Origin: Streptomyces abyssalis
GTDB lineage: Bacteria; Actinomycetota; Actinomycetes; Streptomycetales; Streptomycetaceae
NCBI RefSeq assembly: GCF_001751365.1
Contig: NZ_LJGT01000041.1
Span: 729-64,728 of the forward strand
Length of the DNA stretch: 64,000 nucleotides
Reading direction: 5' to 3'
Made by a program: the position numbers and the translations under genes
Notes under the pieces: model-generated
Database searches by the model: none
Told to the model about the DNA's origin: nothing
The model's input: the letters and a program-made list of their open reading frames with translations, nothing else
Part shown: positions 8,396 to 16,554 of the stretch, in pieces
How positions within the stretch are numbered: position 1 is the stretch's first letter
How the letters are laid out: every line of letters begins with the position of its first letter

Positions 8396-8759
8396 GGGAC
8401 TCCCAGAGGCAGAGCTTCCATCACGTGCAGTACGGGACCGTTCGACCCGGAAGGGACGTGTGGGTACCGATTGCGTCTGAGGAGAATAACGCTTCGTATA
8501 GACGACGCTACGCGTAGTTGCTGAAATCGCCGATTCAGTCTGATCTGTTACGCATTGGCGCCGCCTATTGCATCGACTGTGACCGGTTCAACGACCGTTT
8601 GCTGGTCACAACTTGTCGTTCGAGTTACGACTTGTGCACGGAGGTCCGAAGCGTCACTGGCGGGGGCGACGGTGCGGCAGGTGGCGGAAACCCGGTGTCC
8701 AACTGCCGCGCGGCATGCGTCGTTACGGCGTGTCGAGGCGTGCCGTCCGAGTTGAGGGC
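8396..8759 (-). promoter_or_regulatory. bldN upstream regulatory region with two BldD-like boxes
   Basis: A 364-bp gene-free stretch between bldN and the HAD-IB gene. Two sites match TNAC-N5-GTN, short of the BldD consensus TNAC-N5-GTNA only at the last base: TCACAACTTGTCG (8606-8618) and TTACGACTTGTGC (8625-8637). Their starts are 19 bp apart, close to two helical turns. bldN is an established BldD target, so these are the best operator candidates. An AdpA-like TGGCGGAAAC at 8682-8691 (one mismatch to TGGCSNGWWY) is weaker. The stretch 8490-8620 is more AT-rich than its surroundings. No promoter hexamers could be fixed with confidence. Confidence 0.5.
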
Positions 8760-9743
8760 CTATCGGCGGCGGCGCTGCAGAGCCACGGCGGCGGCTGCTC
8801 CGCCCGCCACGGCGCCGACGCCCGCGGCCGCCGGAATCCCGACCTTCGCGGCCTTCCGGCCGGTGCGGTAGTCGCGCAGGCGCCAGCCCATTTCGCGCGC
8901 GTGGTCGCGAAGCCTGCTGTCAGGATTGATCGCATACGGATATCCGACGAGCGAGAGCATCGGGATGTCGTTCGCCGAGTCGCTGTACGCGGCGCACCGC
9001 TCCAGCTCCAGGTCCTCCGCGGCGGCGAGCGCCCGTACGGCCTCGGCCTTGGCGGGCCCGTGCAGCGGCTCGCCCACGAGCCTCCCCGTATAGACGCCGT
9101 CGACGGATTCCGCGACGGTGCCGAGCGCGCCGGTGAGGCCGAGCCGCTGGGCGATGATCGTGGCCGTCTCCACGGGGGCGGCCGTCACGAGCCAGACCTT
9201 CTGGCCCGCGTCGAGATGGGCCTGCGCGAGGGCGCGGGTGCCGGGCCAGATACGGCCGGCCATGTACTCGTCGTAGATCTCTTCGCCGATGGCGGTCAGT
9301 TCGGAGACGCGGTGCCCCTGGACGATCGAGAGGGCGCTGGAGCGCACGTCCGCCATGTGCCCGGCGTTCTCGTTGCCCGCCATCCTGAACCAGGCCTGCT
9401 GCCAGGCGAAACGGGCGAGTTCGCGCTTCTGGAAGAAGTCGCGCTTGTACAGGCCGCGGCCGAAGTGGAAAAGGGCGGCGCCCTGCATGACCGTGTTGTC
9501 GAGGTCGAAGAAGGCGGCGGCGCGGGTGTCGCCCGAGACGGGGAACTCGAAGTCCTCTTCCTCGTACTCGTGCGCCGGCTCGAAGACGCCCTGCTGCAGC
9601 TCCTCCGCCTGCCGCTGCTCCAGTTCCTGCTTGCGTGCCGCGTCGGCGGACGCCTCACCCGCGAGCACGCTGCGTGCGGTGGCGGCGCGCCCGCGGGTCG
9701 CGATCCAGGACCAGGCGCTGCGGGGAGTGGGACGGGAGGGCAT
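8760..9743 (-). CDS. HAD-IB family phosphatase (SerB-like) with C-terminal membrane anchor
   Basis: A 327-residue HAD hydrolase of subfamily IB (phosphoserine-phosphatase-like). Motif I is FFDLDNTVMQG with Asp at residues 80 and 82. A helical cap (FHFGRGLYKRDFF ... AWQQAW) follows, then VTAAPVE (motif II) and AYSDSANDIPMLSLVGYPYA (motif IV). The C-terminus has an Ala/Gly-rich hydrophobic stretch (about 298-320) ending in QRRRR, consistent with an inside-positive tail anchor. The N-terminal 75 residues are charged and poorly conserved. ATG 9743 is chosen because homologs start at the PTPRSAWSW block. Proteins of this type in Streptomyces are annotated as HAD-IB hydrolases; the substrate is unknown. 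It is divergent from the glutaredoxin gene. Confidence 0.88.
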   Translation of the reverse strand: MPSRPTPRSAWSWIATRGRAATARSVLAGEASADAARKQELEQRQAEELQQGVFEPAHEYEEEDFEFPVSGDTRAAAFFDLDNTVMQGAALFHFGRGLYKRDFFQKRELARFAWQQAWFRMAGNENAGHMADVRSSALSIVQGHRVSELTAIGEEIYDEYMAGRIWPGTRALAQAHLDAGQKVWLVTAAPVETATIIAQRLGLTGALGTVAESVDGVYTGRLVGEPLHGPAKAEAVRALAAAEDLELERCAAYSDSANDIPMLSLVGYPYAINPDSRLRDHAREMGWRLRDYRTGRKAAKVGIPAAAGVGAVAGGAAAAVALQRRRR

Positions 9744-9977
9744 GACAACGAGGATAGCCACTTCGCGACGCATGCCTGTTACGCCCGGATGTCCAACTGT
9801 GGGCCGTACGGGACACATTCGGCACCGGACGGTTGCCTGCGGGCGACGGCCGCGGACGCGGTCCGGGCCCGACCCGGATACCCGGGTGAGCGGCGCCGTA
9901 TCCGGCGGGCCCCGCGCCGGATGTGAAGCCCTGCCGAGGGTGACGTGTGGCGCCGGGGAAGCGGGAGAATGGCCGGC

Positions 9978-10214
9978 ATGAGGACTGTCACCCTGATCGG
10001 GAAGCCCGGATGCCATCTGTGCGACATCGCACGGGACGTGATCGTTCGGGTGTGCGCCGAGACCGGAGCTGCCTGGGAGGAGAAGAGCATCAACGAGGAC
10101 CAGGAGCTGTACCGGAAGTACTGGGAGCAGATCCCGGTTGTACTGGTGGACGGTGCGCAGCACGATTTCTGGCGGGTGGATCCCCAGCGGCTGCGCAAGG
10201 CTCTGGAGGGCTGA
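9978..10214 (+). CDS. Glutaredoxin-like thiol oxidoreductase (DUF836-type)
   Basis: A 78-residue thioredoxin-fold protein with an N-terminal redox motif CHLC (C12, C15) in GKPGCHLCDIARDVI and a cis-Pro in QIPVVLVDG. It is of the short glutaredoxin-like type found beside rex-hemACD in Streptomyces. ATG 9978 has GGGAG about 9 nt upstream; ATG 9969 lies within that purine block and is less likely. It probably reduces a disulfide on an unknown partner. Its position before the redox regulator Rex is suggestive only, because a hairpin and a separate promoter lie between them. Confidence 0.9.
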   Translation: MRTVTLIGKPGCHLCDIARDVIVRVCAETGAAWEEKSINEDQELYRKYWEQIPVVLVDGAQHDFWRVDPQRLRKALEG

Positions 10215-10238
10215 CCGGCCCCGCGGGAAGCCCGGGCG

Positions 10239-10255
10239 GGGCCTCCCGGAGGCCC
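10239..10255 (+). terminator. Hairpin after glutaredoxin-like gene
   Basis: GGGCCTC (10239-10245) pairs perfectly with GAGGCCC (10249-10255) across a 3-nt loop, 24 bp after the stop codon. It has no T tract, as is usual in this GC range. Confidence 0.5.
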
Positions 10256-10392
10256 GGTCGCCTTGCCGGGTGCGGCAGTTGGGGCGTGCCGGGGAGGCGC
10301 CGGTCGCGGCCGGCGTGACGTGAGGAGTGACGTGTGTCGCGGCTGTTGCATGTGGCACCGGTCACGTTGACCGGACAAATCGGACTCCATCT

Positions 10393-10421
10393 TTGTGCAC
10401 GCGTTCACAAAGGCATAGCCT
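10393..10421 (+). promoter_or_regulatory. Rex operator (ROP) overlapping the rex-hem promoter
   Basis: TTGTGCACGCGTTCACAA (10393-10410) fits the Rex operator TTGTGAANNNNTTCACAA with mismatches only in the left inner arm. A promoter can be read through it: -35 TTGTGC (10393-10398), 17-bp spacer, -10 TAGCCT (10416-10421). Rex bound here would block the -35 and spacer. This agrees with the known redox autoregulation of rex-hemACD in S. coelicolor, where high NADH releases Rex. Confidence 0.85.
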
Positions 10422-10495
10422 TGTGGCGATGGAGCGTTCATGACGCGCGGCTCGCGCGGAAGCGCTCACCGCTTCGCGCAACCGGCAGGAGCACC

Positions 10496-11275
10496 GTGGC
10501 AACTGGCCGAAATCACCGACCGGCGACGACCCGGAGCCGAGGGATCCCCGAGGCCACCGTCGCCCGGCTACCGCTGTATCTGCGGGCCCTGACGGCGCTC
10601 TCCGAGCGTTCCGTGCCCACGGTCTCCTCCGAGGAACTGGCCGCTGCCGCAGGGGTGAATTCGGCCAAGCTGCGCAAGGACTTCTCCTACCTCGGCTCCT
10701 ACGGCACCCGCGGCGTCGGCTACGACGTCGAATACCTCGTCTACCAGATCTCCCGCGAGCTCGGTCTGACGCAGGACTGGCCCGTCGTCATCGTCGGTAT
10801 CGGCAATCTCGGCGCCGCCCTCGCCAACTACGGCGGGTTCGCGTCCCGCGGATTCCGCGTGGCCGCCCTGATAGACGCCGACCCGTCCCTGACCGGGAAG
10901 CCCGTCGCCGGCATCGACGTGCAGCACACGGACCAGCTCGAGCAGATCATCGACGAGTCCGGCGTCTCCATCGGAGTCATCGCGACCCCCGCCGGGTCCG
11001 CGCAGCAGGTGTGCGACAGGCTCGTCGCCGCCGGTATCACCTCGATCCTCAACTTCGCCCCGACCGTGCTGTCCGTCCCCGAAGGTGTGGACGTACGGAA
11101 GGTGGACCTCTCCATCGAGCTGCAGATCCTCGCCTTCCACGAGCAGCGCAAGGCGGGCGAGGAAGCCCTCGGGGAGGACGAGACCGCGCCCCCGGCGGCC
11201 CCGCCCGCCGCCGCGGTCACCAAGCGCACCGAGCCGGGATCTGACGGGGACCGCCCCGCCGTGATGCCCGCATGA
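10496..11275 (+). CDS. rex: Redox-sensing transcriptional repressor Rex
   Basis: A 259-residue repressor. The N-terminal winged helix (about 15-90) includes IPEATVARLPLYLRALTAL and VNSAKLRKDFSYLGSYGTRG. The C-terminal Rossmann domain carries VGIGNLGAAL (glycines at 101, 103, 106), which binds NADH or NAD+. A domain-swapped C-terminal helix (SIELQILAFHEQRKAG) precedes an Ala/Pro tail. Rex represses respiratory and heme genes when NADH/NAD+ is low. GTG 10496 has AGGAG 5-6 nt upstream and begins MATGRNHRP, as in known orthologs; the upstream open frame is not coding. Its stop overlaps the hemA start (ATGA). Confidence 0.97.
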   Translation: MATGRNHRPATTRSRGIPEATVARLPLYLRALTALSERSVPTVSSEELAAAAGVNSAKLRKDFSYLGSYGTRGVGYDVEYLVYQISRELGLTQDWPVVIVGIGNLGAALANYGGFASRGFRVAALIDADPSLTGKPVAGIDVQHTDQLEQIIDESGVSIGVIATPAGSAQQVCDRLVAAGITSILNFAPTVLSVPEGVDVRKVDLSIELQILAFHEQRKAGEEALGEDETAPPAAPPAAAVTKRTEPGSDGDRPAVMPA

Positions 11276-12771
11276 GTCTGCTGGTCGTCGGCATGAGCCA
11301 CCGCAGCGCGCCGGTGAGCGTCCTGGAGCGTGCCGTGCTCGCGCCGCAGGTGCGCGGCAAGCTGCTGCAGGACGCCGTGAGCGCCGAGCCCGCGGCGGAG
11401 GCGGCGGTGCTCTCCACCTGCAACCGCATCGAGCTGTACGCGGACGTGGACAAGTTCCACGCCGGTGTGGGCGAACTCTCGACGCTGCTCGCACAGCACA
11501 GCGGCGTCGGCCTCGACGAGCTGACCCCGCACTTGTACGTGCACTACGAGGACCGGGCCGTGCACCACCTGTTCTCGGTGGCCTGCGGCCTGGACTCGAT
11601 GGTCGTCGGCGAGGGGCAGATCCTCGGCCAGATCAAGGACGCGCTCGCGGTCGCCCAGGAGCAGCACACGGCCGGGCGGCTGCTGAACGATCTCTTCCAG
11701 CAGGCGCTGCGCACCGGGAAGAGGGCACACAGCGAAACGGCCATCGACAAGGCCGGACAGTCGCTGGTCACCTTCGGTCTTCAGCAGCTCGCGCGCCCCG
11801 CGCCCGTGGAGGACTGGGTGCGCGGCAAGCGTGCGCTGGTCATCGGAGCGGGATCGATGTCGTCCCTGGCCGCCACCACGCTCGCGCGGGCAGGCGTCGC
11901 CGAACTGGTGATCGCCAACAGGACCCTGGACCGCGCCGAGCGGCTGGCTTCGGGGCTGGCTCCCGGGCTCGCCGCGGGTGCGGCACCCGCGGCCGCGCTG
12001 AGCGCCGGGCACGGGCCGCGTGCGCACGCGCTGCCGATCGACGGGCTCGCGGCGGAGCTGCCCCGCGCCGACATCGTCGTCTCCTGCACGGGCGCCACCG
12101 GGCTCGTACTCACCGACGAGGCCGTACGCGAGGCGCTTGAGCGCAGGGCCGAAGGAGCCGCCGGGCCCGACGAGGGGATGGCGCTTCTCGACCTGGCCAT
12201 GCCCAGGGACATCGACGCCGCCGTGCACGGCACGGAGCGGGTCCGCCTCGTCGACATCGAGTCGCTGGCGGAGGTGGCCGCGGACGCGCCGCTCGCCGCG
12301 GACGTGGACGCGGTACGGAGCATCGTCAGCGAAGAGGTCTCCGCCTTCGGCGCCGCGCAGCGCGCCGCGACGATCACCCCGACCGTGGTGGCCCTGCGCA
12401 CGATGGCCGCCGACGTCGTGGCCGCCGAGATGGCCCGGCTGGAGGGCCGCCTCCAGGGCCTCGACGACAAGCAGCGCGCGGAGATCACGCAGACCGTGCG
12501 CCGCGTCGTGGAGAAGCTGCTGCACGCTCCGACCGTACGAGTGAAGGAGCTGGCGGGTGAGCCGGGCGGCGCCGGATACGCGGACGCCCTGCGTGAACTC
12601 TTCGACCTCGACCCGCAGACGGTCGCCGCCGTCAGCAGCCCGGTGCCCACGGGCGTGCCGGAACCCACCGGGTCCCCGGAGCGCCTCGGCACCGGCCGGG
12701 GGAGCGAGCAGACCGATGAAGCAGGTGTCCCGCGCCCGAAGGCGGCCGGGCGCGACGAGGTGAGCACATGA
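11272..12771 (+). CDS. hemA: Glutamyl-tRNA reductase
   Basis: A 499-residue NADPH-dependent glutamyl-tRNA reductase that makes glutamate-1-semialdehyde, the first committed step of C5 heme synthesis. The catalytic Cys is C50 in STCNRIELY. The substrate domain holds VVGEGQILGQIK, and the NADPH domain holds VIGAGSMSSLAATTLARAGV. A C-terminal dimerisation helix follows (TPTVVALRTMAADVVAAEMARL). It is about 80 residues longer than the E. coli enzyme, because of an Ala/Gly-rich insert near 225-245 and a disordered C-terminal tail. It overlaps rex by 4 bp and hemC by 4 bp, so it is translationally coupled and Rex-controlled. Confidence 0.97.
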   Translation: MSLLVVGMSHRSAPVSVLERAVLAPQVRGKLLQDAVSAEPAAEAAVLSTCNRIELYADVDKFHAGVGELSTLLAQHSGVGLDELTPHLYVHYEDRAVHHLFSVACGLDSMVVGEGQILGQIKDALAVAQEQHTAGRLLNDLFQQALRTGKRAHSETAIDKAGQSLVTFGLQQLARPAPVEDWVRGKRALVIGAGSMSSLAATTLARAGVAELVIANRTLDRAERLASGLAPGLAAGAAPAAALSAGHGPRAHALPIDGLAAELPRADIVVSCTGATGLVLTDEAVREALERRAEGAAGPDEGMALLDLAMPRDIDAAVHGTERVRLVDIESLAEVAADAPLAADVDAVRSIVSEEVSAFGAAQRAATITPTVVALRTMAADVVAAEMARLEGRLQGLDDKQRAEITQTVRRVVEKLLHAPTVRVKELAGEPGGAGYADALRELFDLDPQTVAAVSSPVPTGVPEPTGSPERLGTGRGSEQTDEAGVPRPKAAGRDEVST

Positions 12772-13766
12772 GCAACAACCCAGCAGGCGCCCTCCGGTTG
12801 GGCACCCGGCGCAGCAAGCTCGCCATGGCCCAGTCGGGGCTCGTGGCGGAGCAGGTGCGCCGCGTGACCGGCCGGCCGGTGGAGCTGGTCGAGATCACGA
12901 CGTACGGCGACACCAGCAAGGAACAGCTCGCGCAGATCGGCGGCACCGGCGTATTCGTCACGGCGCTCCGGGACGCCCTGCTGGAAGGCCGGATCGACTT
13001 CGCCGTCCACTCGCTGAAGGACCTGCCGACCGCCCAGCCCGACCAGCTGAGGCTGGCCGCCGTGCCCCGCCGGGCCGATCCCCGTGACGCGCTGATCGCC
13101 CGCGACGGCCTCCGCTTCGAGGAGCTCGCGGCGAGCGTGCGGACCACCGGCAGGCCCGCCCGCATCGGTACGGGCTCGCCCCGCCGCATGTCGCAGCTCG
13201 CGGCGTGGGCACGCAGCCTCGGTACCGAGGTGGACACCGTGCCGATCCGCGGGAATATCGACACGCGCATCGGGTATGTGCGCTCAGGCGAACTCGACGC
13301 CGTGGTGCTCGCAGCAGCCGGGATGGAACGCACCGGACGCCTCGACGAGGTAACCGAACTGATCGGTCCCGACGCCGTGCTGCCGGCCCCCGGCCAGGGG
13401 GCCCTCGCCGTCGAGTGCGCGTCGGCCGACGCACACCTGGCCACCCAGCTCGCCGAGCTCGACGACCCGCACACGCGGGCCGCCGTGACCGCCGAGCGAA
13501 CCCTGCTCGCCGCCTTGGAGGCCGGCTGCAGCGCACCTGTGGGAGCGCTCGCCGACCTGCTTGGCGACGGGCAGGTTGTCACCGAAATGCGCCTGCGCGG
13601 CGTCGTCGGAACCATCGACGGCGAGACGCTGGTGCAGCTGTCCACCACCGGTCCCGTACCGGCGTCCGCGGAGGGCACAGCGATCCCGGAGAACATGGGA
13701 CGTGAGCTCGCCGACGAGATGCTCGCCAAGGGCGCGGCCGGTCTGATGGGGGAGCGAGCACTTTGA
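12768..13766 (+). CDS. hemC: Porphobilinogen deaminase (hydroxymethylbilane synthase)
   Basis: A 332-residue enzyme that polymerises four porphobilinogens into hydroxymethylbilane. The N-terminus LRLGTRRSKLAMAQSG, the HSLKDLPT block and the GSPRRMSQL Arg cluster form the active site. C254 in EAGCSAPVGA is the dipyrromethane-cofactor attachment residue. ATG at 12768 overlaps the hemA stop (ATGA), and its own stop overlaps the TTG of the next gene. Length and domain order are normal. Confidence 0.97.
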   Translation: MSNNPAGALRLGTRRSKLAMAQSGLVAEQVRRVTGRPVELVEITTYGDTSKEQLAQIGGTGVFVTALRDALLEGRIDFAVHSLKDLPTAQPDQLRLAAVPRRADPRDALIARDGLRFEELAASVRTTGRPARIGTGSPRRMSQLAAWARSLGTEVDTVPIRGNIDTRIGYVRSGELDAVVLAAAGMERTGRLDEVTELIGPDAVLPAPGQGALAVECASADAHLATQLAELDDPHTRAAVTAERTLLAALEAGCSAPVGALADLLGDGQVVTEMRLRGVVGTIDGETLVQLSTTGPVPASAEGTAIPENMGRELADEMLAKGAAGLMGERAL

Positions 13767-15445
13767 GCCCCACCACTGCCCACAATTCGACAACTCGGCA
13801 CCTCTACGGTGCACACGGACACGTCACCTTCCTCGGTGCCGGGCCCGGAGACCCGGGTCTGCTGACGCTGCGCGCCGTCGAGGCGCTGTCGCAGGCCGAC
13901 GTGCTTGTGGCCGACCCGCAGGTGCACGACGTCGTCCGCAGTCACGCGCGGGCAGGGGTGGACACGCCGCTTCGGGTGGAAGACGGGGCGAGGCAGGACA
14001 CGAAAGCTGACGGCCCATCAGCGGTCGCGCCCAACGGTGCAGCAGATATTGCCATGGCGGCCGCACGGTCGGGCAAGCGGGTCGTGCGAGCGGTGACGGG
14101 CGATCCCGGCCTGGACGCGGACGCGGCGCGCGAGATGCTGGCGTGCGCGGGCGAGGGCATCCCGTTCGAGGTCGTGCCGGGTATCGCGACCGGCGTGGGA
14201 GTTCCCGCGTACGCCGGTATTCCGCTGCGCGACGCGGAGGGCACCGACGTCCGCTTCATCGACGCGCGTACAGCCGACGACAGATGCTGGACGGAGGTCG
14301 GTGCGAGCGACGCGACCGTCGTCGTCTCCACGTCGCTGGACTCCGTCGTGTCCGTCGCGGGCGAACTCGTAGCGGGCGGCCGCAAGCCCGAGACCCCGCT
14401 CACGGTCACGGCCGCGGGCACCACCACACGGCAGCGCACCTGGAGTGCCACGCTCGGCACGATCGGCCAAGTGCTCAAGTCCGCGAAGGTGCTGCCGTCC
14501 CCGGAGGGCGGGCAGCCGGTGATAGCCGTGGTCGGGGAGCGCAGCGGCGCCGCGGAACGCCACCGCCTCGCGTGGTTCGAGTCCAAGCCGCTCTTCGGCT
14601 GGCAGGTGCTGGTGCCGCGTACGAAGGAGCAGGCCGAGTCGCTCTCCGACCAGCTGCGCAGCTACGGCGCGGTGCCCGCGGAGGTGCCCACCATCGCCGT
14701 CGAACCGCCGCGTACGCCGCAGCAGATGGAGCGCGCGGTCAAGGGCCTGGTCACCGGGCGGTACGAGTGGATCGCCTTCACCTCGGTCAACGCCGTGAAG
14801 GCGGTGCGCGAGAAGTTCGAGGAGTACGGACTGGACGCGCGCGCCTTCGCGGGCATCAAGGTCGCGGCGGTGGGCGAGCAGACGGGGAAGGCGCTGATCG
14901 AGTTCGGCGTGAAGCCCGACCTGATGCCCAGCGGTGAGCAGTCTGCCGCCGGGCTGCTGGACGACTGGCCGCCCTACGACCCGGTATTCGACCCCATCGA
15001 CCGCGTCTTCCTTCCCCGGGCCGACATCGCCACCGAGACGCTGGTGGCGGGGCTCATCGAGCTGGGCTGGGAGGTCGACGACGTGACCGCGTACCGGACC
15101 GTGCGCGCGTCGCCGCCGCCGGCCGAGACGCGGGAGGCGATCAAGGGCGGCGGATTCGACGCGGTGCTGTTCACCTCGTCGTCCACGGTGCGGAATCTCG
15201 TCGGCATCGCCGGCAAGCCGCACAACGTCACCGTCATCGCCTGTATCGGCCCGGCCACGGCGAAGACGGCGGAGGAGCACGGGCTGCGGGTCGACGTCAT
15301 GTCGCCGGAGCCCTCGGTGCACAAGCTCGCCGAGGCGCTGGCGGACTTCGGTGCGGAGCGCCGCGCGGAGGCCGTCGCCGCGGGCGACGTGGTGAAGCGG
15401 CCGAGCGAGAAGCGGCCGGCCAGGAGGAGGGCACGGTCGTCGTGA
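13763..15445 (+). CDS. hemD: Bifunctional uroporphyrinogen-III C-methyltransferase / uroporphyrinogen-III synthase
   Basis: A 560-residue fusion. Residues about 10-260 form a SAM-dependent methyltransferase of the CobA/SUMT family, starting FLGAGPGDPGLLTLRAVEAL. Residues about 275-540 form HemD (WQVLVPRTKEQAESLSDQL ... FTSSSTVRNLVGIAG). The second half cyclises hydroxymethylbilane to uroporphyrinogen III; the first half could divert it to precorrin-2 for siroheme or cobalamin. The canonical SUMT motif after the first strand is degenerate here, so methyltransferase activity needs testing. The TTG start overlaps the hemC stop and has GGGGGAG about 8 nt upstream. The C-terminus is Arg/Lys-rich. 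It is coupled to hemB by a GTGA overlap. Confidence 0.93.
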   Translation: MSPTTAHNSTTRHLYGAHGHVTFLGAGPGDPGLLTLRAVEALSQADVLVADPQVHDVVRSHARAGVDTPLRVEDGARQDTKADGPSAVAPNGAADIAMAAARSGKRVVRAVTGDPGLDADAAREMLACAGEGIPFEVVPGIATGVGVPAYAGIPLRDAEGTDVRFIDARTADDRCWTEVGASDATVVVSTSLDSVVSVAGELVAGGRKPETPLTVTAAGTTTRQRTWSATLGTIGQVLKSAKVLPSPEGGQPVIAVVGERSGAAERHRLAWFESKPLFGWQVLVPRTKEQAESLSDQLRSYGAVPAEVPTIAVEPPRTPQQMERAVKGLVTGRYEWIAFTSVNAVKAVREKFEEYGLDARAFAGIKVAAVGEQTGKALIEFGVKPDLMPSGEQSAAGLLDDWPPYDPVFDPIDRVFLPRADIATETLVAGLIELGWEVDDVTAYRTVRASPPPAETREAIKGGGFDAVLFTSSSTVRNLVGIAGKPHNVTVIACIGPATAKTAEEHGLRVDVMSPEPSVHKLAEALADFGAERRAEAVAAGDVVKRPSEKRPARRRARSS

Positions 15446-16479
15446 GCGCGCATGGTTCCGGTGGTGTCGGTGCCGGTGGTGTCGGTGCCGGCGGCGTTCC
15501 GGGCGGCTTCCCCGCCGTACGGCCGCGCCGGCTCCGTACGACTCCGGCCATGCGCCGGATGGTCGCCGAGCACCGGCTGCACCCTGCCGAGCTGATCCTT
15601 CCCGTCTTCGTACGCGACGGCATCAGCGAGCCGGTGCCCGTCTCGTCCATGCCGGGCGTCGTGCAGCACACGCGCGAGACGCTGAAGAAGGCGGCAACCG
15701 AGGCCGTACGGGCCGGCGTCGGCGGCATCATGATCTTCGGCGTGCCCCGCGAGGAGGACAAGGACGCGGTCGGCACCGCCGGCACCGACCCCGAGGGCAT
15801 CCTGCAGGTCGCGCTGCGGGACGTACGTGCCGAGGTCGGCGACGACATCGTGATCATGTCGGACCTGTGCCTGGACGAGACGACGGACCACGGCCACTGC
15901 GGCGTCCTGGACGCCCACGGCCGGGTCGACAACGACGCCACGCTGGAGCGGTACGCCGAGATGGCCCGCGTCCAGGCCGAAGCCGGCTCACATGTGCTGG
16001 GCCCGAGCGGCATGATGGACGGCCAGGTCGGGCATGTGCGCCGCGCGCTCGACGAGGCGGGTCACCACGACGTGTCCCTCTTCGCCTACACCGCCAAGTA
16101 CGCCTCGGCCTTCTACGGGCCGTTCCGCGAGGCCGTCGGCTCCTCGCTCAAGGGCGACCGCAACACCTACCAGCAGAACCCGCCGAACGCCCGCGAGGCG
16201 CTGCGCGAGCTCTCCCTCGACACCGCAGAGGGCGCCGACATGGTGATGGTCAAGCCGGGGCTGCCGTACCTGGACGTGCTGCGTGACTTCGCCGAGCGGG
16301 CCGAAGTCCCCGTCGGTGTCTACCAGATCTCGGGTGAGTACGCGATGGTCGAGGCGGCGGCGCAGAACGGCTGGATCGACCGGGACCGGGCGATCATGGA
16401 GACCCTGACGAGCTTCAAGCGCGCAGGCGCGAACCTGATCCTCACCTACTGGGCGACGGAGGCCGCGGGCAAGCTCTGA
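15442..16479 (+). CDS. hemB: Delta-aminolevulinic acid dehydratase (porphobilinogen synthase)
   Basis: A 345-residue enzyme condensing two 5-aminolevulinates. The two Schiff-base lysines are K219 (YTAKYASAFYGPF) and K271 (MVMVKPGLPYLDV). The metal loop reads SDLCLDETTDHGHCG: C143 and C153 match the first and third Cys of zinc-type enzymes, but the middle position is D145. The GTG overlaps the hemD stop. The N-terminus carries a small Gly/Val repeat (GVGAGGVGAGG), encoded by two perfect 15-bp units at 15460-15489, which is absent from most homologs. It is the last gene of the rex-hem operon; a short GTCGTC/GACGAC hairpin at 16521-16535 may end transcription. Confidence 0.95.
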   Translation: MSAHGSGGVGAGGVGAGGVPGGFPAVRPRRLRTTPAMRRMVAEHRLHPAELILPVFVRDGISEPVPVSSMPGVVQHTRETLKKAATEAVRAGVGGIMIFGVPREEDKDAVGTAGTDPEGILQVALRDVRAEVGDDIVIMSDLCLDETTDHGHCGVLDAHGRVDNDATLERYAEMARVQAEAGSHVLGPSGMMDGQVGHVRRALDEAGHHDVSLFAYTAKYASAFYGPFREAVGSSLKGDRNTYQQNPPNAREALRELSLDTAEGADMVMVKPGLPYLDVLRDFAERAEVPVGVYQISGEYAMVEAAAQNGWIDRDRAIMETLTSFKRAGANLILTYWATEAAGKL

Positions 16480-16554
16480 GGACGGCCCGTCCAGGCGTCG
16501 GTGCTGCCGGGCCGGCCTCTGTCGTCGAGGACGACGTGTCAGTCGTGGTCCCTG

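Noticed and set aside
16521..16535. GTCGTC-GAG-GACGAC hairpin as a firm terminator of the hem operon
   Set aside because: The stem is short and such trinucleotide palindromes are frequent in this composition; mentioned only with hemB.
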